Program-made: the position numbers and the translations under genes
Shown: piece by piece, positions 9,027-19,021 of the stretch
Numbering within the stretch: the stretch's first letter is position 1
How the letters are laid out: each line of letters starts with the position of its first letter
The notes under the pieces: generated by a model
What the model saw: only the letters and a program-made list of their open reading frames with translations
What the model was told of the DNA's origin: nothing
Databases searched by the model: none
Assembly: GCA_022763905.1 (NCBI GenBank)
Contig: JALERS010000088.1
Location: forward strand, 1 to 47,524
Direction: 5' to 3'
DNA from: Prevotellaceae bacterium
GTDB taxonomy: Bacteria; Bacteroidota; Bacteroidia; Bacteroidales; Bacteroidaceae
Length of the DNA stretch: 47,524 nucleotides

Positions 9027-11267
9027 TTAGTTGAAGAAATTCCAGGACAGACCTAATTTGATGATGCCTGGGTTGATGGGATAATGGGGAGCCAAAAATG
9101 ATTTTCCTCCTTCTTTGCTGTAGTTGAGGTGGCTGTACATGATGTAAAAACGGGTGTGCTTTAGATGGAAATTGGCGTAGATATTTACAATGGGATAATT
9201 GCCAATTTTCAACTGGTCGTTCTTGTCTTGATTGACATACATTCCTAATACTGGATGATAGGTGGGGGCATCGTATGCTGTGAAATATCTTACATCACCT
9301 CCAAATTGCACATTGAGTACTTTGGCAATCTTAAAGAGTAAGTACAGATTGGAATAGGCAGTAAAGTCGGGTAGGGGAAGGGCTTCTTGATTGGTGGATT
9401 TTTGATAAATGATTTCATTCTCCCAATTCAAAATACCTAATTTGAAATTCTTTGATAAAGAAGCACTAATCAATTGGATGTTGTCAGGTTCTTGAACAAC
9501 TTCCGCAGACATGGTGGAAGCGGTATTGTCATTTGATAGGGAAGGAGTGCTGATAGCTGAAAAATAAGTGTATTTCTTGATATTTTCCAAGGTTACTTCC
9601 ATTTTTGCCTTAGCTTTGATGCTACGGATAGATGCTCTGATTCGTGTAGAAAACTGCTTGTCAAGTCCATTGTTTTCCCACCAAAGATATTTGGATTGGA
9701 AATGTCGGTAAAAGAACGTAGGTTGTTGGTTGATGATACTTCCATCTATTTTGATAGAGAGAGTATCCTTCAATAGACGTAGTTGCGAGTTGCCGTGGGC
9801 CGATAATTCGAATTCTCCCCATTTTCCTGCTGTAGAAGTAGTCTTCCCCAAAATTTCATATTGGAGGGATGGAGATTTATGATGGAGTATCATACCTCCT
9901 ACGCTGAAACGATTTTCGTTGAATTTGGAAAATGTCGAAGCAGTAGCGGGAATGGAATAGTGGTTGAAGTCATGCTGTACAAAGAGTCTCAATCCTGCTA
10001 GCGCCCATTTGTTGAAGCCTTCGCAGAGTTCTACTGCCAACATGTTGGATACCTGAAGATGTGAGTTTTTGTCAAGAGCTAAATCACCTTCAAAATAGTT
10101 GTTGGTGAAGAAGTTGTTATTGCTTGCTGTGTTGGAGATGAAATTCTTTTGGTTACTGTTCACTTCCAATGTATGGATAAAGTGTGTTACAGGGATGAAA
10201 ATCATTTTTATGTCTTCAGTGCTGTCCGTGCTTGTCGGTGTGAGCGGGATAGCTCCTTTGGGTAAGACCGGCTTTTGCATACTGTCAGATACTGTTGGGG
10301 TGATAAGGGGGATGTTTTGAGACAATTTGGCCGCCGTACTGTCTGTAGATTTCCCTTTGTTCATCAGTATTTGTCTGATGCTATCTTCTGCTGCTTGTTG
10401 CGACTGTTTCGGGTGGCGGTAAAAACCTAGACTATAACTGTGGGTTATATGACCCGTGTTGACATACATTTTGTTCCATGCTTTGTTTAGGCGTGTAGGA
10501 ATATCCTTTGTTCCGAAACTAGATGGGAACTTTTCAGGATTACTGATGTAGTCATCATCTGTGATTCCTCCGTTTTCGGCGGTTTTCAAATAATTGAAAT
10601 TCAATAAGACATGAGCCTTGTATTTTTCTTTGATGACAGAGCCATATAAGGTGGCACCAAATTGAGAGGTGGCTTGGTTGTCGTAATATCCTCTTCCGTA
10701 TAGATAATCCAGTTTGAAACCGATACCTGCAGTTTTATCAATGTTAACGGCATATTTGGCGCATATGCGGTCTTCACCATTTTCACTACTGGTTGTTTCA
10801 TGATAAGTGATGTTGGTAATTGGGGAGAGTGTGTTGGTGAAATGAAATTTGTTGACGGGTTGCAGAAAGAAATCATAAGGTTGTGAGAAAATGAAGAAAG
10901 CGAATCTTTCTGGTCTGTCGGTAAATATTCTTGACATGCGTGGTGAGCCCATGTTGCCAAGTGTATTGTAGTGGCCTGTTCTGCCTTCTGTAAAATTATC
11001 GTTTTGAAACTGGTAAGAACAAGTGTCTGTAGCTACTGAATCCATTTTTCCGAATTCATCAATTGTCCAAGTCCGTATACCGATTTTTAATTCGTCGCCT
11101 TTGTTCTCTTTATCTCCTTTCTTTGTACTGGCCCCTCCCAACATACGTTTTCCTTTGGCTCCGTGTTGTCCCAATTCGTCTTGTTTCTCTGTTATGATTC
11201 TTTGGGCTCTGACGTTAAGGCAGAGGAAAAGCAGGCTTGTCAATATGATGAAACATCTTGAATTCAT
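9027..11267 (-). CDS. Putative outer-membrane porin (Bacteroidetes Porin_10-like)
   Basis: 746 aa, signal peptide, beta-rich sequence ending in aromatic residues (LGLSWNFFN). Confidence 0.75.
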   Translation of the reverse strand: MNSRCFIILTSLLFLCLNVRAQRIITEKQDELGQHGAKGKRMLGGASTKKGDKENKGDELKIGIRTWTIDEFGKMDSVATDTCSYQFQNDNFTEGRTGHYNTLGNMGSPRMSRIFTDRPERFAFFIFSQPYDFFLQPVNKFHFTNTLSPITNITYHETTSSENGEDRICAKYAVNIDKTAGIGFKLDYLYGRGYYDNQATSQFGATLYGSVIKEKYKAHVLLNFNYLKTAENGGITDDDYISNPEKFPSSFGTKDIPTRLNKAWNKMYVNTGHITHSYSLGFYRHPKQSQQAAEDSIRQILMNKGKSTDSTAAKLSQNIPLITPTVSDSMQKPVLPKGAIPLTPTSTDSTEDIKMIFIPVTHFIHTLEVNSNQKNFISNTASNNNFFTNNYFEGDLALDKNSHLQVSNMLAVELCEGFNKWALAGLRLFVQHDFNHYSIPATASTFSKFNENRFSVGGMILHHKSPSLQYEILGKTTSTAGKWGEFELSAHGNSQLRLLKDTLSIKIDGSIINQQPTFFYRHFQSKYLWWENNGLDKQFSTRIRASIRSIKAKAKMEVTLENIKKYTYFSAISTPSLSNDNTASTMSAEVVQEPDNIQLISASLSKNFKLGILNWENEIIYQKSTNQEALPLPDFTAYSNLYLLFKIAKVLNVQFGGDVRYFTAYDAPTYHPVLGMYVNQDKNDQLKIGNYPIVNIYANFHLKHTRFYIMYSHLNYSKEGGKSFLAPHYPINPGIIKLGLSWNFFN

Positions 11268-11271
11268 GTCG

Positions 11272-11279
11272 CAAAGTTA
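11272..11279 (-). promoter_or_regulatory. Bacteroidetes -7 element (TAACTTTG) abutting the putative porin start codon
   Basis: CAAAGTTA on plus, 4 nt upstream of the ATG (11265-11267). Confidence 0.5.
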
Positions 11280-11388
11280 CAACATTTTCCAGCATTGCTC
11301 ATCTAAGGTCTCTTGAAAATGGGATATCTGACTGTAAACTTTTTGTATGAGACCTATTTGAGTAAATGGAGTGTTGTCAATAGGGCTT

Positions 11389-11420
11389 CTTGCCGATGTC
11401 ATGAAAATGTGCTATTTTTG
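11389..11420 (+). promoter_or_regulatory. Bacteroidetes promoter for the GH78 gene (TTG, 20-bp spacer, TATTTTTG)
   Basis: -33-like CTTG 11389-11392 and -7 TATTTTTG 11413-11420, 23 nt before the ATG. Confidence 0.6.
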
Positions 11421-11443
11421 TATCAAATATCAGCAAGGTTAAT

Positions 11444-14400
11444 ATGAGAAATCAATCGTGTATATCGAAGATTTGTTGGGGGATGGCCCTAGTGTGTTTC
11501 TTCTTGTCTTTTTTCACACAGTCGTTTGCATCCAAGAAGCGCATTGCTGATATGACCGTCAATTACGAAGAACACCCCATGAGTGTAGAACGTCCACCTG
11601 TATTTGGCTGGAAGATGTTGGCAGAAACCCAATATGGTGCAGCTCAGCAGTATTACCGTATTGTTGTGGCTGAAAGTCAAGAGCAACTACTACGAGGTGA
11701 TTATTGTTATGATTCGGGTAAAAAGAGGGATGCTACTAGTTTGTGCCGTCCTTACGAAGGCAAAACTCTTCAGCCGTCAATGCGCTATTTTTGGAAGGTA
11801 TTTGTATGGGATGAAAAGGAGCGGATGACAGAATCAGCTGTTTCTTGGTTTGAAACCTCATTGATGGATAGCGGTTGGAGTGGTGCCAAATGGATAGGTT
11901 CACAGGAAGAAGTCCTTTCTAAATACACAGCCAATCTTGTTATGGAATATGATGTTCAGGTGCCTCAAGGAAGTAATTCGTCTACATTCCTGTTTGGCGC
12001 CATGGACAAAGACAATTATTGGGCTGTACAGTATAGGATTGAGCCGATAAAGTCTATGGTGGAATCTGGGAAAATCAATCGCCCTGAATTGGTCTTTTAT
12101 CATCTTGTTGATGGGAGAAAGCAGATAGACACTATACTGGATTTGTCAGAAGTAATACCCTCAGAGTTCATACATAATCAACACCATATCCGTTTGTCCA
12201 ACAGACCGGAAGAATACAATCATTATGAATTGATGGTGAAAGTGGATAGTATCAATGTCACTATCAAGAACGGCAAGAATTCTCCTTTGATTCTCAAGGA
12301 TGGGCATTGGGCTGGTATGTCTCGCTTATTGCAAGTAGGATATGAACAGCCTGTGTCTGACTGCTCCTATTGGGGTAATCTTGTTATTAAGGACTATGAA
12401 CACGGGACTGTTCTTTATGCAGATTCTTTGATGCGATTGTCAGACGGAAGTGGCCATGTATATTGTTTCCATCCTAAAGGGCATATTTCTGCACCTATGC
12501 TCAGGAAGGAGTTTGAAGTCAAAGGAAAACTGAAGAAGGCAACTGCCTATTTTACATCTAGAGGTATTTATGAACTTTATGTCAATGGAAAGCCTGCATG
12601 TGAAGACTTCTTCAATCCCGGTTGGACAGACTATCATCATCGTTTTATGTATAATATTATTGATGTTACCTTCAGTATAAGAGAAGGAAAGAATGTCATG
12701 GGGGCTGTCTTGGGCGAGGGATGGTGGAAAGGTGTGCGATTCAGTAACCAAAAATGGTCCCGCATCTATGGTGCCAATTTGTCCCTTATGGGTAAACTCT
12801 TGCTAGAGTATGAAGATGGTAGTAAGGAAACAATCATTACAGATACCACTTGGTTGTGTTCAACCGATGGACCTATTATGACCAATGGCCTTTATGAAGG
12901 AGAAGAGTATGATGCCCGTCGTGAAATGCCTGGATGGAATACCCATAGTTTTGATGCATCGAGATGGATGTCATGTCGTGTGCTGGATGCTCCCCCTTCG
13001 TCGGTAATCATCTCCCCCTATGTAGGACAACCTGTCAGATGTGATAGCTTGTGTACAGCTCGTAGTGTGTCACAACCCTTACCACATACCTATATTTATG
13101 ACATGGGTCAGAATATGGTGGGAGTGCCACGCATTCGGTTGAAAGGCAAAGAAGGACTTGTGGTGACATTGCGTTATGGGGAAATGAAATACCCGGAAAT
13201 CATTCCAGTGGAACCCATAGCACCATATACTATTGAAGAGTATGAAGCCAAGAAAGGACAGTTATATACTGAAAATTACAGAACAGCCATGTCGACTGAT
13301 AGGTATATTCTGCGCGGTGATGAAGAGGGGGAAACCTTTGAACCTCACTTTACTTGTCATGGGTTCAGATATCTTGAAATTACAGGACTTAAAGAACCTT
13401 TGCCATTGGAACAGGTACAGGTGTTGGTGTTAAATTCTCTGCAAGGGGAAAACCGTTGTCATTATGAAACTTCCAATCCTTTAATTAATAAATTGTTTAA
13501 TAATATTCAATGGGGAGAACGAGGGAATTTTGTTACTATTCCAACAGATTGTCCTCAAAGAGATGAAAGGGCAGGATGGAGTGGAGATGCGCAAATATTT
13601 TGTCGAACTGCAACTTACAACCGCAATGTAAATCCTTTCTTTCATCGTTGGATGTATTCGGTAAGGGATGATCAGAAACAAGATGGAGGTTATCCCGATG
13701 TCATACCCACCATGTCTGTATTCGGAAGTAATTTCGGATGGGCTGAAGTGGGTATTATCCTTCCGTGGCAATTATATCAGCAATATGGTGACAAGACAAT
13801 TCTTGAGGAGAATTATGAAGCCATGAAGAAATATATAAGCTATATAGAGAAGAGGGCAAAAGATTATATTCTTCCCTATGGAGGTTATGGTGATTGGGTG
13901 GCAGTAATTGGAACACAAAGTGATTTGACCAATACTTGCTATGCTGCTTGGGATGTACAGATAATGGCTGGCATAGCGGATATATTGGGAAAGACGCAGG
14001 ATAAAGCCTATTTTGAAGAGCTGTTCCAGCATTTTAAATCAGCATTCAACCGCCGTTATGTTCGTTCAGATGGTTGTATTATGGCTCCTGCTGGAAGTCC
14101 TGTAAGTGTTTCGCCATATGGGGCACCTTCCAAGGAAAAATTTGAAGTAGCTACTCCTCTGCAGACTCAGACAGCTTATATTATACCTCTTCATATGAAA
14201 CTCATTGAGGATTCTGTTGCTCCCAAGGCTGCAGCTCACTTGGCAGAATTGGTCAAAGACAATGGTTACAAACTGAACACAGGTTTCATAGGTACACCTT
14301 ATATAAATATGGTCTTGTCCGAATATGGTTACGATGAGATTGCTTATCGCTTGATAGAACAACAAGAATATCCTTCTTGGCTATATCCTGTATTGCAAGG

Positions 14401-14857
14401 GGCTACTACCATGTGGGAGAGATGGAATTCCTATACAATTAGGAATGGTTTTGGACCAGTGAGTATGAATTCCTTCAATCATTATGCATATGGTGCAGTA
14501 CAGGATTGGCTGATTGCGTATTCGGCAGGTATCCAGCGTGACGAGCATCAACCTGGATACAAACATATTCTGTTACAACCCAGGGTTGGTGGTTCGTTGA
14601 GTTTTGTCAAAGGTTCGTTTCAGTCAGAATATGGACTCATCAGTAGCAGTTGGCAACGCAAAGAATACTCCGAAGGCTTTGTTTATAAGGCAATAATTCC
14701 TGCCAATACAACAGCCACACTTACATTGCCTGTTTCTTCCAGCCGAATTGATGTGGAGAAAGGAAAGAAAGGCATTATTTCATGTCAGAAATATGATGAC
14801 TATGTGGTTTATGAATTAATGTCAGGATCTTATCAATTCAATATTAATAATCACTAA
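11444..14857 (+). CDS. GH78 alpha-L-rhamnosidase, secreted
   Basis: 1137 aa with signal peptide; YFTSRGIYELYVNGK, DCPQRDERAGWSGDAQIF and ATTMWERWNSY motifs typical of bacterial rhamnosidases. Confidence 0.93.
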   Translation: MRNQSCISKICWGMALVCFFLSFFTQSFASKKRIADMTVNYEEHPMSVERPPVFGWKMLAETQYGAAQQYYRIVVAESQEQLLRGDYCYDSGKKRDATSLCRPYEGKTLQPSMRYFWKVFVWDEKERMTESAVSWFETSLMDSGWSGAKWIGSQEEVLSKYTANLVMEYDVQVPQGSNSSTFLFGAMDKDNYWAVQYRIEPIKSMVESGKINRPELVFYHLVDGRKQIDTILDLSEVIPSEFIHNQHHIRLSNRPEEYNHYELMVKVDSINVTIKNGKNSPLILKDGHWAGMSRLLQVGYEQPVSDCSYWGNLVIKDYEHGTVLYADSLMRLSDGSGHVYCFHPKGHISAPMLRKEFEVKGKLKKATAYFTSRGIYELYVNGKPACEDFFNPGWTDYHHRFMYNIIDVTFSIREGKNVMGAVLGEGWWKGVRFSNQKWSRIYGANLSLMGKLLLEYEDGSKETIITDTTWLCSTDGPIMTNGLYEGEEYDARREMPGWNTHSFDASRWMSCRVLDAPPSSVIISPYVGQPVRCDSLCTARSVSQPLPHTYIYDMGQNMVGVPRIRLKGKEGLVVTLRYGEMKYPEIIPVEPIAPYTIEEYEAKKGQLYTENYRTAMSTDRYILRGDEEGETFEPHFTCHGFRYLEITGLKEPLPLEQVQVLVLNSLQGENRCHYETSNPLINKLFNNIQWGERGNFVTIPTDCPQRDERAGWSGDAQIFCRTATYNRNVNPFFHRWMYSVRDDQKQDGGYPDVIPTMSVFGSNFGWAEVGIILPWQLYQQYGDKTILEENYEAMKKYISYIEKRAKDYILPYGGYGDWVAVIGTQSDLTNTCYAAWDVQIMAGIADILGKTQDKAYFEELFQHFKSAFNRRYVRSDGCIMAPAGSPVSVSPYGAPSKEKFEVATPLQTQTAYIIPLHMKLIEDSVAPKAAAHLAELVKDNGYKLNTGFIGTPYINMVLSEYGYDEIAYRLIEQQEYPSWLYPVLQGATTMWERWNSYTIRNGFGPVSMNSFNHYAYGAVQDWLIAYSAGIQRDEHQPGYKHILLQPRVGGSLSFVKGSFQSEYGLISSSWQRKEYSEGFVYKAIIPANTTATLTLPVSSSRIDVEKGKKGIISCQKYDDYVVYELMSGSYQFNINNH

Positions 14858-14859
14858 TA

Positions 14860-16113
14860 ATGAGAAGAATTGTTATATCATTTTTTGTTTGGGGCTTTGC
14901 TCTTTGGATAGTTGCTCAAAATGGTCCTCAATCACTGATTACTGAATATGGAGGAGTATATAGTCCTTATAAGGTAAAAGCCTCATCATTGACTCCAGTC
15001 CCCCAAGGCTATAGTCCTTTTTATATATCTCATGTCAGTAGACATGGCTCCCGTTATCCGGTAGAGTGGTCTTATGTCAACAATGCTCTGCAAATTTTGG
15101 AAACAAGCAATAGACATGGAGTGTTGACAAATGAAGGTAGAAGGTTGCTGGAATCTTACAAAACGTTGGATTCTATATGTGATAAAATGTATGGAATGTT
15201 ATGTGCACTCGGAGCAGATGAGCATCAAGGGATAGCACGTCGTATGGTCAAACGTTTTCCCGAAGTATTCTCTTCCCAACACCGTATTAAGGTCAACGCC
15301 GTTTCTACGGACAAACCTCGCTGTATCACCAGTGCAGCAAATTTCTGCAGTGCATTGGCTTCTTCTTGCAACAGACTTGAGATAAATGTGATGTCTGGTC
15401 CCAAATATACAAGTATTCTATGCAATGATGCTGGTCCTTTTGTGAAGTCCAATAATAAAAAAGGCGGCAGGCTGTCAGATGCATATATGCAGTCCCATTT
15501 TGATTATGAATCCTTTTACGGGAGGTTTTATGTGTCCATGGAGGCTGCACGTAAATATAATTCACTGATGCGATTCCTCCCAGAAAATGTTTATGTCAAT
15601 GGTACTGTTGCCCATTATCTAGGCTATGATGGGATGTTGGATTTGATGACACCAGAAGAATACCGCCAGGCTGCCATTTCCTACAATAGTAAGATGTATT
15701 ACAGCCATTGTGATTTTAAGGGTATGGGCAAGGAGAGGATACGTCTTCAAGGTGAGATGTTGAAAGGGATGATAGAAGATGCTGACAATGCTATGAAGTC
15801 TGCATCAGACATAGTGGCAGACTTGCGCTTCAGTCACGATACGGGAATGATGCCCTTGTTTTCGCTGATGGGATTGTCTCCTTTTCCTTCTTCAGTAGCA
15901 TTCGATAAAGTGTTTTCCAATTGGAATTCCTCATACTGGATGTGTATGGCAACTAATTTGCAGATGGTGTTTTATCAAAAAGAAAATTCTGTGATTGTGA
16001 AATTCATGCTGAATGAGTGTGAAGTCACCATCCCTGCACTTCAGGCTATAGACGGAGTTTATTATCCTTGGGATACTGTGAAAGCGTATTGGAACCAGTT
16101 ATTGATGTCGTAA
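14860..16113 (+). CDS. Secreted histidine acid phosphatase (MINPP/phytase-like)
   Basis: Signal peptide, RHGSRYP catalytic motif at the N-terminus, distal FSHDTGMMPLFSLMGL. Confidence 0.85.
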   Translation: MRRIVISFFVWGFALWIVAQNGPQSLITEYGGVYSPYKVKASSLTPVPQGYSPFYISHVSRHGSRYPVEWSYVNNALQILETSNRHGVLTNEGRRLLESYKTLDSICDKMYGMLCALGADEHQGIARRMVKRFPEVFSSQHRIKVNAVSTDKPRCITSAANFCSALASSCNRLEINVMSGPKYTSILCNDAGPFVKSNNKKGGRLSDAYMQSHFDYESFYGRFYVSMEAARKYNSLMRFLPENVYVNGTVAHYLGYDGMLDLMTPEEYRQAAISYNSKMYYSHCDFKGMGKERIRLQGEMLKGMIEDADNAMKSASDIVADLRFSHDTGMMPLFSLMGLSPFPSSVAFDKVFSNWNSSYWMCMATNLQMVFYQKENSVIVKFMLNECEVTIPALQAIDGVYYPWDTVKAYWNQLLMS

Positions 16114-16157
16114 TATCTATAGTTTGACGGACTGATGGGAATTATTCGCATTAAGAA

Positions 16158-16889
16158 GTGAAAGAAATGAAACGATATACAGACTTATTTGTAGACTTTG
16201 ATGATACCATCTATGATACTCATGGCAATGCAGATGTAGCCCTTGATGAGCTCTTTGCGTTGTATGGTTTGGATGAATACTTTGATGACAGAGATTATTT
16301 CCACATCAATTATTGGAAGACAAATAACTATTTGTGGGATATGTATGCCCAAGGACAACTAGATAGGGATTTTCTTATTGTTGAGCGTTTCCGACGTCCT
16401 TTAATGTTAGGAAGGAATCAGCAAGGTGAACCTTTTCTCCCGTCATTAGAGTTGTGTCGTCAGATGAGTGATAGTTTTTTGTCATTATGTTCAGAGAAGA
16501 GTGCTACTGTGCCAGATGCCCATGAAGTGATGTCTTATCTGAAAGAAAAAGGATATCGTATTCATATGTGCAGTAATGGTTTCCATGAAGTCCAGTACAA
16601 AAAAATGAAGGCTTCCCAGCTTGATGTGTATTTTGATACCGTAGTGCTTTCTGAAGATGCAGGGGCTAATAAGCCAAGTCCCGAATTCTTTCACTATGCT
16701 TTCAAAAAGACATCTGCTATACCTGCCACAACAGTCATGATAGGCGATAACTACAGGACGGATATTGCTGGAGCTTCAGGAGTAGGCATTGATACCATAT
16801 TTTTCAATAGAAATCCAGATAGTCTGACAATCTCGGTTCCTTCCACAATAGAAATTAGAGCTTTAAAAGATCTATATAATATTTTATAA
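16158..16889 (+). CDS. HAD hydrolase, YjjG-type noncanonical pyrimidine nucleotidase
   Basis: LFVDFDDTIYDTHGNADVAL, CSNGFHEVQYKKMKAS, MIGDNYRTDIAGASGVGIDTIFFN. Confidence 0.88.
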   Translation: MKEMKRYTDLFVDFDDTIYDTHGNADVALDELFALYGLDEYFDDRDYFHINYWKTNNYLWDMYAQGQLDRDFLIVERFRRPLMLGRNQQGEPFLPSLELCRQMSDSFLSLCSEKSATVPDAHEVMSYLKEKGYRIHMCSNGFHEVQYKKMKASQLDVYFDTVVLSEDAGANKPSPEFFHYAFKKTSAIPATTVMIGDNYRTDIAGASGVGIDTIFFNRNPDSLTISVPSTIEIRALKDLYNIL

Positions 16890-17684
16890 ATGAAGATTCT
16901 CTTTTTTGACATAGATGGTACGCTAGTCAGTTTCAGAAATCATCTTATTCCGCAAAGTGCAGTAGACGCCATTGCCTCAGCCAAGGCAAAAGGGCATAAG
17001 ATCATTATATCTACAGGTAGGCCCCAAGCATTTATCGACAATTTAAGTCAGATAGAGTCGAAGGGGTGTGTGGATGGTTACATCACTATGAATGGTGCTT
17101 ATACATTTGTAGGCAATCAAGTTATTTCTGCCCATCCCATTCCTAATGAAGATGCTCGGCATATTATTATGTATTGTCGTGAGGCAGGAGTAGCAACCAT
17201 TTATGTGTCAGAGAAAGATATTTGGTTGTATCGTCCGTCTTTGTTGTATCAGTCCATTTTCAATGATCAGTTGCAGATAAAGGTCAATCCTACCAATTCA
17301 ACTTTAGACGAAATGGAACTGGCTCATAAGAATCTGTATCAGATTACTCCTTTTCTTAATGTTTCTCAAGAACAGGAATTATCAAGCAGGTTGGAAGGAA
17401 GTGAGATGGCACGTTGGCATCCAGATTTTTTGGATATTATGGGAGCCGGCAATACGAAGAGAAAAGGGGTGGAGGCAGTATGTCGTTATTTTCATGCAGA
17501 TATCTCTGATACCATAGCCTTTGGTGATGGTGGCAATGATATACCCATGCTCAAATATGCAGGAACGGGAGTTGCAATGGGTAATGCATCTGATGAAGTC
17601 AAACGTGTTGCCGATTATATAGCTCCTCATATAGAAGAAGATGGTCTGTCAAAGATTATGAGAGAGTTGGGTCTATGTGATTGA
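16890..17684 (+). CDS. Cof-type HAD-IIB hydrolase
   Basis: LFFDIDGTLVSF, ISTGRPQAF, IAFGDGGNDIPMLKYAGTGVAMGNASDEVK. Confidence 0.92.
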   Translation: MKILFFDIDGTLVSFRNHLIPQSAVDAIASAKAKGHKIIISTGRPQAFIDNLSQIESKGCVDGYITMNGAYTFVGNQVISAHPIPNEDARHIIMYCREAGVATIYVSEKDIWLYRPSLLYQSIFNDQLQIKVNPTNSTLDEMELAHKNLYQITPFLNVSQEQELSSRLEGSEMARWHPDFLDIMGAGNTKRKGVEAVCRYFHADISDTIAFGDGGNDIPMLKYAGTGVAMGNASDEVKRVADYIAPHIEEDGLSKIMRELGLCD

Positions 17685-17748
17685 AATCAGTCAACGGCAT
17701 TGCATGCTTTGCAAGTTCATCTTTTCAGGTGAAAAAAATCTTATATTG

Positions 17749-17992
17749 CTGTCCGATAAAGGCTAAAACATATCCCCCTTCCATTGTTATGGACAGCTTC
17801 AAAGACTCACAGGAGCCCTCATAAGGTACTGAATCTTATCGAAAAACAGAGTCTGTTTCTGATCCATGGGTTTAATAATGTACCCTTACGCAGTGCTCTT
17901 CGGACGCAAATGCCAGACAATCAGAGAAGTTATTTGAGGATGTTTATCGGTAATCTATGTACTGCTAACAAGGAGCTACTTTTTTCGGACAG
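17749..17992. mobile_element. MITE-like or IS-remnant element bounded by CTGTCCGA inverted repeats
   Basis: Left CTGTCCGATAAAGGC (17749-) and right end whose reverse complement is CTGTCCGAAAAAAGT (ends 17992); 8 bp perfect plus partial extension; no convincing conserved ORF inside. Confidence 0.45.
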
Positions 17993-18042
17993 GCGAAGCC
18001 AATGGTGATAAGGCAACTTAGATTCTTCGATTCGACAATAAC

Positions 18043-18077
18043 AATCCCCATCTGTCCTGTGAAGGTAGGTGGGGATT
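18043..18077. terminator. Convergent terminator-like hairpin
   Basis: AATCCCCA (18043-18050)/TGGGGATT (18070-18077) with a small CCT/AGG inner pairing, in the intergenic region between convergent genes. Confidence 0.55.
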
Positions 18078-18193
18078 ATTGCTTTCAAACAATCAAAGTA
18101 ATCTGCTAAAGGTATATCTTCTTACTTCTTTCATATCTTATATGTTATAATCAAAGATATTTGTCTGTGGCATATCCGCATAGATTAAGGCAA

Positions 18194-19021
18194 TTAATGG
18201 AGGATAGTACTGAGATAATCCAGACATTGCTGAATGTCGGGAACGGAATTGTACCAGTTATTCTCATATTCAATGGTGAGATATCCCTTGAATTTTTGCT
18301 GTTGTAGCAGACTAACCATATCGGATACCTGTAGAATTCCTTTTCCCCATATGGTGTCATCTTGCCACTGCTTGCCTTCTCTTACAGCTTCAATATCCTT
18401 GAAATGGATGGATACAATGCGTCCTTTCATTTGCTTCAGGCATTGCATGTGGTCCAAACCTTCTCTCTTCCAGTGGCCTACATCAGCACAGGCACCGAGT
18501 AATTTGCTTCTGCCTTCCAACTTATGTAGAAGGTTTTTGGGGGTCCAATAGTCGGAGGGCTTAGGATGGTTGTGGACAGCCACTTTGACATTATATCTGC
18601 GAGAGAGTTTTTCTACCTCATCCCATAGGGTAAGGGGTGGTTCACAGGTGATGTATTCCATTTTCATATCGTGCGCCAATTGGAATAATTGTTGCCATTC
18701 TGCTATATCATCACTGACAAACACACCTGTTGCAATGATGGTTATGCCGTAAGAGGCTGCCTTTTCCATCAGTTTTTTGCGAGTGGTCTGGTCCATATTG
18801 ATGCAGAAAGTTTGCTTCCCCCATTCACCTCCTAACTTGTGTCCTGGATATACTTCAATGTAATGAATACCTAGAGAAGCTGTTTTTTCAAAGGCTTCCA
18901 TTAGGGTGAACTTATGGAAAGTATACGATTGCATGGATATTTTCAATGGCTTTGCTGATAAAGGAAGTACAATCAGACAGGTTATGACCATGAGCCATAG
19001 GGTAAGAATGTGTCTTTTCAT
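18194..19021 (-). CDS. Exported TIM-barrel sugar isomerase/epimerase-like protein (xylose-isomerase-like fold)
   Basis: Signal peptide MKRHILTLWLMVITCLIVLPLSAKP; metal-site-like CE(PPL), ADVGHW, SIHFKD, TIEYEN motifs. Confidence 0.85.
   Translation of the reverse strand: MKRHILTLWLMVITCLIVLPLSAKPLKISMQSYTFHKFTLMEAFEKTASLGIHYIEVYPGHKLGGEWGKQTFCINMDQTTRKKLMEKAASYGITIIATGVFVSDDIAEWQQLFQLAHDMKMEYITCEPPLTLWDEVEKLSRRYNVKVAVHNHPKPSDYWTPKNLLHKLEGRSKLLGACADVGHWKREGLDHMQCLKQMKGRIVSIHFKDIEAVREGKQWQDDTIWGKGILQVSDMVSLLQQQKFKGYLTIEYENNWYNSVPDIQQCLDYLSTILH

Noticed and set aside
17784-18008. 74-aa ORF inside the inverted-repeat element
   Set aside because: No motif recognised; more likely chance or a decayed fragment than a gene.
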